Assembly (NCBI GenBank): GCA_964554875.1 | Contig: CAZKQJ010000009.1 | Coordinates: forward strand, 55,944-119,943 | DNA: 64,000 nt | Direction: 5' to 3' | DNA from: Marispirochaeta sp964554875 | GTDB lineage: Bacteria; Spirochaetota; Spirochaetia; JC444; Marispirochaetaceae | In this document: one piece after another, positions 1 to 8,509 of the stretch | Numbering within the stretch: the stretch's first letter is position 1 | How the letters are laid out: the number at the start of each line of letters is the position of its first letter | Notes under the pieces: generated by a model | Database searches by the model: none | Told to the model about the DNA's origin: nothing | Seen by the model: only the letters and a program-made list of their open reading frames with translations | Translations under genes and position numbers: made by a program

Positions 1-222
1 GTAATCGTGTTCGATATCAGCAATCAGGGCACCATAGACCCCGAGATGACGGACCGGTTTTTTGAGCGTCTCTACAGAGGAAGCAGGTCCAGAACAGAAC
101 CCGGCTCGGGCCTTGGACTTCCAATAACCAGAGGTATCATGCGCGCCCACGGAGGCGACGCGATCATGAAACAGATCGATCAGACAACCCATCTTATTCT
201 GACCCTGCCGGATATCTCCTGA
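1..222 (+). CDS. Sensor histidine kinase, C-terminal fragment (5' end outside window)
   Basis: Only the last 73 residues lie in the window; the reading frame is open to base 1. The fragment carries the end of an HATPase_c domain: an F-box-like segment (FFERLYRG), the glycine-rich G2 box (GSGLGLPIT) and the closing helix/strand with a HGG motif, as in HisKA-type kinases. This part binds ATP for autophosphorylation. It converges with the response regulator at 262-963, so the two need not be partners despite being neighbours. Family call is firm; sensor input and partner cannot be seen. Confidence 0.85.
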   Translation, partial: VIVFDISNQGTIDPEMTDRFFERLYRGSRSRTEPGSGLGLPITRGIMRAHGGDAIMKQIDQTTHLILTLPDIS

Positions 223-261
223 TTGATTCCCCCGGTTTCCGAGGGAAATTCAGGACAGACC

Positions 262-963
262 TCAGGCTTTTCTAAGCCCTGCAAAGCGGTATCCGAAGCT
301 GCGCACTGTTTCTATCCAGTCACCGCCTCCAAGCTGTGAACGGAGATTGGCAATATGGGTATCCACCGTTCGTTCCGAACCGCTGTAGAGGTACCCAAGG
401 CACTCTCCCAGAAGGGTATCCCGGGAAACCGCCTGTTCGGGCCGTTCAGCGAGAAAAGTAAGAATATTCCATTCCGTTGCGGTCAAATTACGTTCCTCGC
501 CGTCAGCGGAAACCTTCCGGGCACGTAAATCGATGATGAGTCTGTGCTCACCCAGCGCATACACACGGGGGTCCTCTGCTTCTTCTTCTTTCGTATCTGA
601 TGCCGTGACGCGTCTCAACAGGGCAGCCACCCTCAGCAGGAGTTCCTTGTTTGAAAAAGGTTTGACCACGTAATCGTCTCCGCCAACCTCGAAACCCATA
701 ATACGGTCAGACTCATCCTCCCGGGCGGTAAGAAAAAGGATCGGGACATCCCAGGATTCCCGTATTTCCCTGGCAAATATAAAACCGTTCCCGTCGGGAA
801 GCATGACATCCAGGAGTATAATATCAGGCAGGCGATGAGCAAGGGCCTCCCTGATACTTTGAATATCAGGAAAGCCCGAGACCTCATACCCGTTTATCTG
901 GAAGTATTCTGCAACACCGTTACGAATCAGATCATTGTCTTCGACTATGTAAACAAGACTCAT
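262..963 (-). CDS. OmpR/PhoB-family response regulator
   Basis: A 233-residue two-domain regulator. The receiver has the acidic pair near residues 8-9 (VEDND), the phospho-acceptor Asp52 (ILLD) and the conserved Lys in VVKPF. The C-terminal winged helix has the recognition segment SERTVDTHIANLR of OmpR-type regulators. The start is placed at the ATG at 963, where MSLVYIVEDN begins a normal receiver; an in-frame TTG at 984 would overlap the stop of the epimerase gene by 4 bases and is the alternative. It is the last gene of a minus-strand run from 6621. Its kinase may be the fragment at the window start, but the two genes converge, so this is unproven. Confidence 0.9.
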   Translation of the reverse strand: MSLVYIVEDNDLIRNGVAEYFQINGYEVSGFPDIQSIREALAHRLPDIILLDVMLPDGNGFIFAREIRESWDVPILFLTAREDESDRIMGFEVGGDDYVVKPFSNKELLLRVAALLRRVTASDTKEEEAEDPRVYALGEHRLIIDLRARKVSADGEERNLTATEWNILTFLAERPEQAVSRDTLLGECLGYLYSGSERTVDTHIANLRSQLGGGDWIETVRSFGYRFAGLRKA

Positions 964-980
964 GCGTTCACCGCAGGTTC

Positions 981-1886
981 TCAATGGTTCTGCAGCTTAT
1001 TAACCTCCTCCCGCCAGTTGTGCTGCTCCCTGAACCCCAGGATTTCCCGGGCCTTTTTATTGGAAAGGGGGGCTTCATCCCCGGGTATCGGCCTGGTCAG
1101 AGGGACTCCGGGTGACCAGCGGCCGAGGAACTCTTCGGTAGGAATGTCCGCAGTTATTGTGTCGTTTACGGCATTGAAAACCTGGAATCCCAGTCCGCCT
1201 TTTTCCAGGCAGAGATGCACAATCTGCGCCAGGTCTCGGACATCCACATAACTCCAGGCATTCCGTTTGCGGGAAGGCGGGTCCGCAAGGAATCCGGGAA
1301 ATCGATTGTACTCATGAGGTTCAATTACATTTCCGATTCGCAGGGCGTAGACATCCGCCTTGAACCTGGCAGCGAAAGCCCGGGCGGTCCGCTCGTTTAC
1401 CACCTTGGACAGTCCGTAGCTGTCCATGGGATCCACATCGTACTCCTCGTCCAGCGGAAAACTGTGATAATCTGTGTCTCCTTCGGCAAAGCAGACACCG
1501 TAGACGGTTTCGCTTGAGGCAATTATGACCTTGCGAATCCCCAGCTTCATGGCGGTCTCGATAATATTGTAGGTGCCCATGACATTAACCCGGTAGGTCT
1601 CGTTATCCGTGTTCATGAGAATCCGTGGAACCGCCGCAAAGTGCACAACCGCATCCACAGGTCCCGGAGCGGCTCCGATTTCAAGCCCGTCAAAATCGAA
1701 ATGGCTTGTCATGGCATTGAAGACCTGCCCGCTGTCGGTTACGTCCCCGATAAGAGTATGCACACCCGGAGTATCCAGGGCTTTCAGGTCGAAGTTCAAC
1801 ACACTGTAGCCCTTTCCCACCAGCCAGGGGATTACGTGCTTTCCTGCTTTTCCTGTTCCGCCGGTAAATAAAATTCTTTTTCCCAC
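981..1886 (-). CDS. NAD(P)-dependent epimerase/dehydratase family protein
   Basis: A 301-residue short-chain dehydrogenase of the extended (UDP-sugar epimerase-like) type. The N terminus has the Rossmann motif GGTGKAGKHV; residues near 155-160 give the YGLSK form of the catalytic YxxxK motif, preceded by a SSETVYG segment like that of GalE-type enzymes. Start is GTG at 1886 behind a good ribosome site (AAGGAG, 6-7 bases upstream); the nearest upstream ATG runs straight into TAG. It lies 24 bases after the EIIA/diadenylate cyclase gene in the same direction. The substrate (sugar nucleotide or other) is not visible. Confidence 0.85.
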   Translation of the reverse strand: MGKRILFTGGTGKAGKHVIPWLVGKGYSVLNFDLKALDTPGVHTLIGDVTDSGQVFNAMTSHFDFDGLEIGAAPGPVDAVVHFAAVPRILMNTDNETYRVNVMGTYNIIETAMKLGIRKVIIASSETVYGVCFAEGDTDYHSFPLDEEYDVDPMDSYGLSKVVNERTARAFAARFKADVYALRIGNVIEPHEYNRFPGFLADPPSRKRNAWSYVDVRDLAQIVHLCLEKGGLGFQVFNAVNDTITADIPTEEFLGRWSPGVPLTRPIPGDEAPLSNKKAREILGFREQHNWREEVNKLQNH

Positions 1887-1910
1887 TACATTCTCCTTAC
1901 ATATAGTATT

Positions 1911-3239
1911 CTATAATTCCATTATAAGCCGTCCCGATTTGAAGACGCTTATCTTTCGTGTCGATTCCGATATGGCCACCGCCAGGGCGGAGCTGACCGC
2001 AGATATCCCCTGAGCAGCGGCATGCCGAGCACCGAGCCCTGAATGCATTTCTTCGGCGGTCGGCTGGCCGGACAAATAGGTCCCGGCGGATTCGATTGTG
2101 CCGTCTCCGTTGATTATAAAAGCCCCGTCAATGCGGGCAAACTCCTTAACGGTCTCTTCAATGCTTGGGTCGAGGATATTGCGGTCCTCCCGGGGATATC
2201 CGTGAAAGGGATTGGCAATCATCTGCCTCGTATATTGCATGACTCCTTCGTAATCGCCGACCACAAAAAGGGTCCCCACGGGTTTGCCCTCTCTTCCCTC
2301 CACGGCTATCTGCGTCGCCACCTGAAGAACCCGGGTAAAGGTGGAAATTTCCAGGTCCTCCGGAAATCCCTCGGTTTCAGACGAGAAGGGGATGTCCGCA
2401 TCTTCAAGGCGGGTCAGCCGTATGGAATCGAGAAAACCGGAGCCCGGCCGGCCGAAGACATTGACAATAATATCAGCGGGGCTGAGTACCTTTCGACTGA
2501 GAAGATACATCAGGGTAAACTGCACATGAGCGGAACGCTTTACCCCTTTAAAGGGCATAACAATGGGACTGTTCTTGTCAAAAGACCCGGGATCAAAACG
2601 TCCCTCCCTGCTGGTAACTATAACCGCGTCCGTTCCGTCAACGAGGGATTCAATAAACTCATCATCCTCAACGGCGTCGGCATGCAGGATAAGGCGTGCC
2701 GATTCAATTGAGTCCCGGATCCTTACTGCTTCGTGAAAAATAAGCGAGGACAGGCCCAGGCGATCATAGTACAGCCGGTCAGGAGTCTCCTCCGGCTGAT
2801 GCAGCAGTGACAAAAAGTCTGCGGCGCTTAAGGCGGAGACAAGACGCTTGAGAAGGTCTTCATCCTGCAGAACCGCCGCCATTTCGCTCAGAATCTTGAG
2901 ATGTCTTTCCCGTCCTCCCGCAAGGAGTACCACCAGACGTACCGGATTATTCCGGTCACTGTCCCAGTCAAGTCCTCCGGGAATAACGGCCACCGCCATT
3001 CTGTTTTCTTTACTGCCGGGAATTACCGCATGGGGAACAGCCAGCAGGGGGCTCAATCTGGTAGAGAGGGATACCTCCCGTTTCTGAACCAGCACCTCTA
3101 TCCGGGCTGCATCCATGCCTCCCAGATCTTCAGCCACAGCACCGCAGAGCCGTCGTATAACCAAGTCCTTGCTGACCTGTTGATCCGCCGGGTAAATAAA
3201 TACCGAACCTTCCGATAGCATGCGGCTGAAAATCGTCAT
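1911..3239 (-). CDS. PTS EIIA domain fused to a CdaZ-like diadenylate cyclase (c-di-AMP synthase)
   Basis: A 442-residue fusion. Residues about 1-150 read as a fructose/mannitol-type PTS EIIA domain, with the phospho-acceptor His70 in AVPHAVIPG after the usual KREVSLSTRL segment. Residues about 165-330 are an alpha/beta region with VIVTSREGRF and IVNVFGRPGSG, resembling the pyruvate-kinase C-terminal-like domain I recall from archaeal CdaZ. The last ~110 residues carry the diadenylate cyclase motifs DGA (Asp371) and GLGARHAAA (Arg405-His406), followed by AVAISESTRKISVF. The second Arg of the usual RHR motif is Ala here. Start chosen at ATG 3239 (GAAGGT just upstream) rather than TTG 3275. The architecture suggests c-di-AMP synthesis under PTS phosphorylation control; activity is inferred. 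Confidence 0.8.
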   Translation of the reverse strand: MTIFSRMLSEGSVFIYPADQQVSKDLVIRRLCGAVAEDLGGMDAARIEVLVQKREVSLSTRLSPLLAVPHAVIPGSKENRMAVAVIPGGLDWDSDRNNPVRLVVLLAGGRERHLKILSEMAAVLQDEDLLKRLVSALSAADFLSLLHQPEETPDRLYYDRLGLSSLIFHEAVRIRDSIESARLILHADAVEDDEFIESLVDGTDAVIVTSREGRFDPGSFDKNSPIVMPFKGVKRSAHVQFTLMYLLSRKVLSPADIIVNVFGRPGSGFLDSIRLTRLEDADIPFSSETEGFPEDLEISTFTRVLQVATQIAVEGREGKPVGTLFVVGDYEGVMQYTRQMIANPFHGYPREDRNILDPSIEETVKEFARIDGAFIINGDGTIESAGTYLSGQPTAEEMHSGLGARHAAAQGISAVSSALAVAISESTRKISVFKSGRLIMEL

Positions 3240-3302
3240 TACCTTCAATAATACCCCACGGAAATCCCCTGTCAAGGATTCGGCTGTAAACCTGCAGCGG
3301 CC

Positions 3303-3821
3303 TTATAAAAAAAGAAAACCGATTAATCCCGCTGCTGCGATTATCAGGGCGGGGTGCAGTCTGAAAAGTCTGAGAACAGCATAGGCAGCCAGGGCAATAA
3401 GGACCGGACCATACGAATCAAAGGCGACTCGGCCGATGGACCAGGCGCTGTAAAAAATCAGGGCCACAAGGGCAGGCTTCAGTCCCAGCAGGGCCCCCTG
3501 AATCCAGGGGGAATGATAAAAACGGTCCGCCACGGACCACAGTACGATCACGATAAGGATTGGTATCAACAGGACCCCTGATGTCGCAGCGATGGAACCC
3601 GGAATACCGGCCACCCTGTATCCGATAAAGGTGGCGGAGTTTATGGCGATTGGTCCCGGGGTAAGCTGGGATATGGCTATAAGGTCCGCGAAGCGATGGG
3701 GAGAGAGCCAGCCGTGCACCCGGACGACCTCGGCTTCGATGAGCGGGATAGCTGCATATCCGCCGCCGAAACTGAAGGCTCCGATTTTGCTGAAAACAAG
3801 CAGCAGGGTAATAAGCTCCAT
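3303..3821 (-). CDS. Chromate transporter family protein (half-size ChrA)
   Basis: A 172-residue membrane protein of the short ChrA type. The N terminus has the family motif FGGGYAAIPLIE and, near residue 50, QLTPGPIAIN; four to five hydrophobic segments follow. The start is ATG 3821, which overlaps the stop of the upstream gene by 4 bases (ATGA); the long upstream extension of the open frame lies inside the neighbour and is not used. Half-size ChrA proteins usually work as pairs encoded side by side, as here. The family exports chromate with sulfate-like chemistry, but many members have no tested substrate. Confidence 0.88.
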   Translation of the reverse strand: MELITLLLVFSKIGAFSFGGGYAAIPLIEAEVVRVHGWLSPHRFADLIAISQLTPGPIAINSATFIGYRVAGIPGSIAATSGVLLIPILIVIVLWSVADRFYHSPWIQGALLGLKPALVALIFYSAWSIGRVAFDSYGPVLIALAAYAVLRLFRLHPALIIAAAGLIGFLFL

Positions 3822-4366
3822 CAGGCATTCCCTCTTTTTCGTCTCCTGCGCAGGAACTCCCGGAGAAGTCCGGCAACAACCGAGAGGGCGACAATCTGAA
3901 AGGGGTTTATACCGGTAAAAATAAGCAGGAAAAAGCAAATTACTGCAAGGATGATAAGAAACCGGGAGAAAGTACGCCGCGCAACCCTGACTCCGGTAAG
4001 CGCGATAAGGGCGACAACTGCAGCCCGGATACCCCGGAAGGATGATGTGACCTCTGGCAATTCAAAAAAAGCGGAGAGATGCATGGCTATAAACAGGATT
4101 ATCAGGAAAGACGGAAGAGAAACCCCCAGACAGGTCGCCAGGGCACCTTTCCAACCGCGGATCTGGCGCCCAATCAGAAAGGCGGTATTAACGGCGATTG
4201 GTCCCGGCGCGGACTGGGCCACCAGCAGAACATGGTCTATTTCCGCCTTGTTGAGCAGCTTTGCAGTTGTGGAGATTTCGTGTTCGATAATCGGCACCAT
4301 GGCGTAGCCCCCGCCTATGGTAAATAGACCAATACGGAAGAATTGTATAAACAGCCTGAGAATCAT
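3821..4366 (-). CDS. Chromate transporter family protein (half-size ChrA, partner)
   Basis: A 181-residue homologue of the next gene, with FTIGGGYAMVPIIEHE at the N terminus and QSAPGPIAVNTAFLIG near residue 50, the two signature stretches of ChrA. About five hydrophobic segments. It overlaps both neighbours by 4 bases (4363-4366 and 3821-3823), so the pair is very likely co-translated and forms a heterodimer, the usual state of split ChrA genes. The C terminus is basic (FLRRRRKRG). Substrate assignment as chromate is by family only. Confidence 0.88.
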   Translation of the reverse strand: MILRLFIQFFRIGLFTIGGGYAMVPIIEHEISTTAKLLNKAEIDHVLLVAQSAPGPIAVNTAFLIGRQIRGWKGALATCLGVSLPSFLIILFIAMHLSAFFELPEVTSSFRGIRAAVVALIALTGVRVARRTFSRFLIILAVICFFLLIFTGINPFQIVALSVVAGLLREFLRRRRKRGNA

Positions 4367-6621
4367 TGTTCGTCTCCGTTCCTGAAACGGGGACGCTCAG
4401 AAACAGCCCGCCCGTATTCATCCTCATTGAATCGTCCCCGCTCCAGCATCAGATCGAAATACCGTTTCATGTGGGCCCACCAGGAGTCAGGGACCTTTCC
4501 ATCCTGGTACATACGGTAGTATCTGCGGGGAGCAGGTAGAATGGAGGCCAGCCAGACGGCTTCGGCGGCGCTGATTCGGCCGGGATCTTTTCCGAAGTAG
4601 TGTTCTGCCGCTTTGTGTATACCGATTATCCCGGGACCGAACTCCACCAGGTTTATGTAGAGTTCCAGGATCCGCTCCTTGGAGACCCGGGCGTCTCCTT
4701 CCAGAAGATAGACCAGGAAGGCCTCGTGGACTTTGCGGGCCAGCACCCTTTGGCGGTTCAGAAAGAGGTTCTTGACCAGCTGCATGGTCAGGGTACTTGC
4801 CCCCACCTCGATACCGCCGGAGCTGATATTACGCTCCACCGCGTGACGAAAGGTGAGCCAGTTTATTCCGTCATGAAAAAAGAAGTCCCCGTCTTCGCAG
4901 GTCAATACCGCCAGGGGGATCCAGCGGGACATATCCTCCAGGTAGACATAGCGATAATTTCGGTCGTTCTGTACCGGACTCAGGGTTTCTTCGGCCCCCA
5001 GGACTTCGGGCTCGGGAGCCCCCGCCCTTTCCCAGTTTCGCAGGCGGTAAATCTGTCCTTCCGTACGCTCCGAGTTTTCCAGCATCCACCGGACATCCAC
5101 CCTCCTGGGTTCCGGGACTTCCAGCCCCCTGGATTTTTTCCCCTCATCCTGGGTGTGAACAAAGGATCGTTTCAGTTTATAAACATTCAGCTCCGCGGGG
5201 ATTGCAGCAACGGCAAAATCATCCATGGAGACCGAAGAACGCCAGTTCATCTCCCTGATCATATCCAGAGGAACCTCCAGATCCAGATCCCAGGATATGC
5301 TTCCTGCAAGCTCCATCTTCTCGAAGGGGCCGGAAAGGCCGGAAGGCACCGCCTTGAGGATTCTATTTGCCCCGGTATCCGGTAGATGCAGACGCAGATC
5401 GAGCCTGGCCGGCATTGAAAGGCGGGGAAAGATTCCCCGGATTGCCGGCAGGAACACCAGATCAATGCCGTTAACCCTTAGATCGCCCCTTCGAAAGCGC
5501 AGCTCCCCCCAGGCGGAAGCAGGATCACGAAGATGGGACTCCTGCATGGCCGCGATGATTGCGGGATTCGACGGGGTGGCCTTGCCCAAGATACGCGGCG
5601 GAGGCAGCGGCGCCTCGGAATCAAAAACAAGATTGAAAGCATACTCAAGGTCTATCTCCGAAACTGCTTCATCCCCCAGGGCCCGGTGGGATACCGCAAG
5701 GTCCCTGCCATGTAAAATACCTTCGATTTCCACAAGCCCGGGAACAGGACTGATCAAACTCCCGTCAAGATCGACAATCCCGGAAACCTGCACAGAATCA
5801 TCGGCACGGCAGTACAGGGATGACAGGTATCCGAGGTCCATGTCTGATAGTGAAAAATCCGCCTCTGCCCGCCGCTCTGCAAAATTCAGCATGGAGCTGA
5901 TTTTCATCCTGTCGCCCGCCGCCTGAATCAGCAGCTGCTCAGGTGATTCTCCGCGGACAAACTGCATATCGAGATCGCCCAACGGTTCCCGGGCGCTGCC
6001 TTCACTCCAAAAATACAGAACGAGACCGTTTATAGTGAGTACATCCGGAAAGAGGCGATGTTCGATCATGTCTAAGCCCAGCTTCCAGAAGCGGTCAAAG
6101 CCGCGGGATATCCGGGCAGCGGCAGACTTACGGCTGTCCCTCCCTTCTGCGGATTCGGACACAGCCGGAACGGAACCGGAAGCATCGGTATACGGCTGGA
6201 GGGTATTCGGCGCAGGTTTATTCGGAATCCGGCCGTCTCCCGGCAGAAGAAGATTCTCCTGAAAGGTAACTTCCACATTAAAAAGGCCGACCCTGCGTAC
6301 AAGCTGATCCGGCGAGTCCGTACTTTGGCCAAGATACTTGAGTATATCAATATCGATACGAGCCCTGCCGGCGGCAAACAAGGGTCCGCCGGAGCTGCCG
6401 TCAGCGGAATCAATGCGAACACCGCTAAAGCGCAATCCCCTGAAGGGCAGATAGACCGCAGTATCTACAGTCAGCTTCAAGCCTGCCCGGGATTCGAGCC
6501 GCCGGGCTGCGGAGCTTATGCTGTTCGGTATGAGCCGGACATTGATAAACAGCAGTCCGGAAACCAGGAATAGAAGGACCAGCAGGGCAAGCATAATGGA
6601 AATGATGATTCTGGCTTTCAT
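4363..6621 (-). CDS. Membrane-anchored peptidoglycan glycosyltransferase (GT51) with large AsmA-like region
   Basis: A 752-residue protein. One N-terminal membrane segment (residues ~5-28) is followed by ~480 residues rich in beta-strand-like repeats with phrases such as LRFSGVRIDSADG and INGLVLYFW, like the AsmA/TamB superfamily. The last 180 residues are a glycosyltransferase-51 domain: catalytic Glu576 in EDGDFFFHDG, GASTLTMQLVKNL from 607, and ILELYINLVEFGPGIIGI. There is no transpeptidase domain, so it polymerises glycan strands from lipid II but should not cross-link them. In length it far exceeds MtgA (~240 residues). It heads the minus-strand run 6621-262; the ATGA overlap with the chromate gene suggests co-translation. 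Confidence 0.82.
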   Translation of the reverse strand: MKARIIISIMLALLVLLFLVSGLLFINVRLIPNSISSAARRLESRAGLKLTVDTAVYLPFRGLRFSGVRIDSADGSSGGPLFAAGRARIDIDILKYLGQSTDSPDQLVRRVGLFNVEVTFQENLLLPGDGRIPNKPAPNTLQPYTDASGSVPAVSESAEGRDSRKSAAARISRGFDRFWKLGLDMIEHRLFPDVLTINGLVLYFWSEGSAREPLGDLDMQFVRGESPEQLLIQAAGDRMKISSMLNFAERRAEADFSLSDMDLGYLSSLYCRADDSVQVSGIVDLDGSLISPVPGLVEIEGILHGRDLAVSHRALGDEAVSEIDLEYAFNLVFDSEAPLPPPRILGKATPSNPAIIAAMQESHLRDPASAWGELRFRRGDLRVNGIDLVFLPAIRGIFPRLSMPARLDLRLHLPDTGANRILKAVPSGLSGPFEKMELAGSISWDLDLEVPLDMIREMNWRSSVSMDDFAVAAIPAELNVYKLKRSFVHTQDEGKKSRGLEVPEPRRVDVRWMLENSERTEGQIYRLRNWERAGAPEPEVLGAEETLSPVQNDRNYRYVYLEDMSRWIPLAVLTCEDGDFFFHDGINWLTFRHAVERNISSGGIEVGASTLTMQLVKNLFLNRQRVLARKVHEAFLVYLLEGDARVSKERILELYINLVEFGPGIIGIHKAAEHYFGKDPGRISAAEAVWLASILPAPRRYYRMYQDGKVPDSWWAHMKRYFDLMLERGRFNEDEYGRAVSERPRFRNGDEQ

Positions 6622-6742
6622 GGGCTTTCCGCTGCAAAGTTTCGCACTATAGCAGGGACAGGGTCAATAAGGATTGACCACGGCGTAGAAAGCCTATATA
6701 CCCGCAACACCCGGGACTTTGAGTCACTGGATTTGTTCAGGG

Positions 6743-8509
6743 TTAAAAATCCCCTTTAATAAGCTGATTCTCCCCGTTTAGTAACAAGGCCCTCTCCCGG
6801 ATCAGCGGCCAGGCTTCCAGGAGCTCACCGTAAAGCCTCAGCCATTCCTGGAACTTTTCCGGCAGTCCGGCAAGGGGGTCCCGAAGGCCTGCAGTCAGGG
6901 CATCCCGGTAGGATGTCAAGGATTCGGCCCACCACCCGGGTTCAGCGTTGTAGATGTCAAGAAGCCTTTCTATGAACTCGATGCGGCTGTCTGAGTATTG
7001 TGTGTATTGTGCACGCAGGTACTCCCGAAAGGAGGCCTTACCCAGAGAAGATGTCTGGATATACTTCTGCGCCGTCTCCTGAAGTCTGCCTTCTCCGGAT
7101 TCCGAGACAAACTGCCTGACAATGTCTCCCAGAATTATATGGTGCATCCTTCCCGGTCCGGGCAGCAGGTCCCGGTCTGTCCCCGACAGATCCGGTTTAT
7201 CCACTTCCGGATCATGATACAGGGCCGCCGGCAGGTACAGCGTCCGTACCCTATGATTTACAGCCAATAACAGCATACCAAAAGATGAGTCCTCCTGCCG
7301 ATCAAGGGGAAAGCAGGCGGGCAGTGCAAGTCTACCGTCCAGGGCAAGACTGCCTCCCTGCAGGTTCAAACCTTCCCGCAGGGTTGGAACCCGGGGGGCA
7401 TGGATATTCAGACCCGACAGAACAGCTTCGGAGTAGCGACTCGTATCCAGGTACATCTCATCATCCGAAAAATATCGCTGGGCATCGATAAAAAAGCTGT
7501 CGGTAAACCAGCGGGCGCCGCAAAAACCGGTACTGACTGCGCCGATCAGGGCTTTTCCCATCTCCATGGCTCTGGCTGTTTCGGGGCTCAGGAATGTCAG
7601 ATCCTCCTTTGCCCTTCCATGAATTTTCAGGGGAGCCCCCAAATGCCGCAGGATCTCTCCGGGGACGTTGTAATTCTCCAGGGGAACCGCATAGTCCCGC
7701 AGCTCCTTCAGGGAGGCAAAGAACCTCAGCTCGGAGTATCCTCCCCCCTCAAAACGCCTGCCCGCCATGGCTGCCCCGGGATGGGAGAACAAGCGGTAGT
7801 ACAGGTCGTCGTCGCTGTACCAGGCCCGTCCCCCGCCGGCAACAAGCAGGGCGGTATTGCGGTTGGCCCCTGTCCGGATGAAATCAGCACCATCCTCAGG
7901 ACCGTAGAGGGCAAAGTCCAGCAGCTTCGAAGAGACGCCGTCCTTCCTGCAGAGATCAACAAGAGAGTCGCGAAACAGGCGCTTTTCCTCTTCCCCGAAA
8001 TAGACAAGAGGTCCGGGATACTCCCTTCCAGCGGCGGCCGTGATTTTACGGTTCCGCTTTGCATTATCCGGATATCTGCTTCCGTCAATAGCAAACAGAG
8101 GAATTCGCGGCCCCGCAAAGTCCGGATGGCCTGTCCTGGACTCAAGCCAATTTTTCAGGGTTTCAGGACGGTCCGCGGTAATTACCGCAGCAGAAAACTC
8201 CCCGCTTGTATGACCTTTGCCTCCTTTTTTCTCTGCAGAAAGAAGAGCCTCCGGCCGGAGCAGACCGGACTCGACCCATCCGCTCAGAAGTCGCCGCAGG
8301 GCATCCACTGCAAGACCGAAACGGTTGGCCTGCACCAGGGTTCCAAGGTGGGTATCCAGGGAAACACAGCCCCCGAGAAAGCGGAAAAAAGCGTACTGCG
8401 CCGTCGGCAAAATCAGTGTTTCACCGGAATTCCGGTTCCTGACCAGAACCTCCTCTCTCCCCGCAGAAAAGGCCGCACAGTCCGCGGGATAGAATCGCTC
8501 CTCCATCAT
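6743..8509 (-). CDS. PqqD-like domain plus glycosyltransferase-like protein
   Basis: A 588-residue protein. Residues ~1-85 resemble a PqqD-type winged helix (TLILPTAQYAFFRFL then VDALRRLLSGWVESGLL). The next part looks like a GT-A glycosyltransferase core, with NRNTALLVAGGGRAWYSDDD holding an acidic DDD cluster in the place of the DxD metal motif. The C terminus (YGELLEAWPLIRERALLLNG) matches the end of the upstream protein, so the two are paralogues. Start chosen at ATG 8509, overlapping the upstream stop as ATGA and preceded by GCGGGGAT; an ATG at 8554 is the alternative. I do not recognise a specific function; acceptor and sugar are unknown. Confidence 0.6.
   Translation of the reverse strand: MMEERFYPADCAAFSAGREEVLVRNRNSGETLILPTAQYAFFRFLGGCVSLDTHLGTLVQANRFGLAVDALRRLLSGWVESGLLRPEALLSAEKKGGKGHTSGEFSAAVITADRPETLKNWLESRTGHPDFAGPRIPLFAIDGSRYPDNAKRNRKITAAAGREYPGPLVYFGEEEKRLFRDSLVDLCRKDGVSSKLLDFALYGPEDGADFIRTGANRNTALLVAGGGRAWYSDDDLYYRLFSHPGAAMAGRRFEGGGYSELRFFASLKELRDYAVPLENYNVPGEILRHLGAPLKIHGRAKEDLTFLSPETARAMEMGKALIGAVSTGFCGARWFTDSFFIDAQRYFSDDEMYLDTSRYSEAVLSGLNIHAPRVPTLREGLNLQGGSLALDGRLALPACFPLDRQEDSSFGMLLLAVNHRVRTLYLPAALYHDPEVDKPDLSGTDRDLLPGPGRMHHIILGDIVRQFVSESGEGRLQETAQKYIQTSSLGKASFREYLRAQYTQYSDSRIEFIERLLDIYNAEPGWWAESLTSYRDALTAGLRDPLAGLPEKFQEWLRLYGELLEAWPLIRERALLLNGENQLIKGDF

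Noticed and set aside
981..984. Four-base overlap of the response regulator (TTG start) with the epimerase
   Set aside because: ATG at 963 gives a normal receiver N terminus; the TTG would add seven residues not seen in the family.
3303..4366. A single chromate transporter gene broken in two
   Set aside because: Both halves have their own family motifs, a normal ATGA overlap and the usual size of split ChrA proteins, so they are two genes, not a frameshift.
6662..6679. GGTCAAT-AAGG-ATTGACC dyad as a terminator or operator
   Set aside because: A perfect 7-base dyad, but without a T run and with unclear position to any promoter; no function can be supported.
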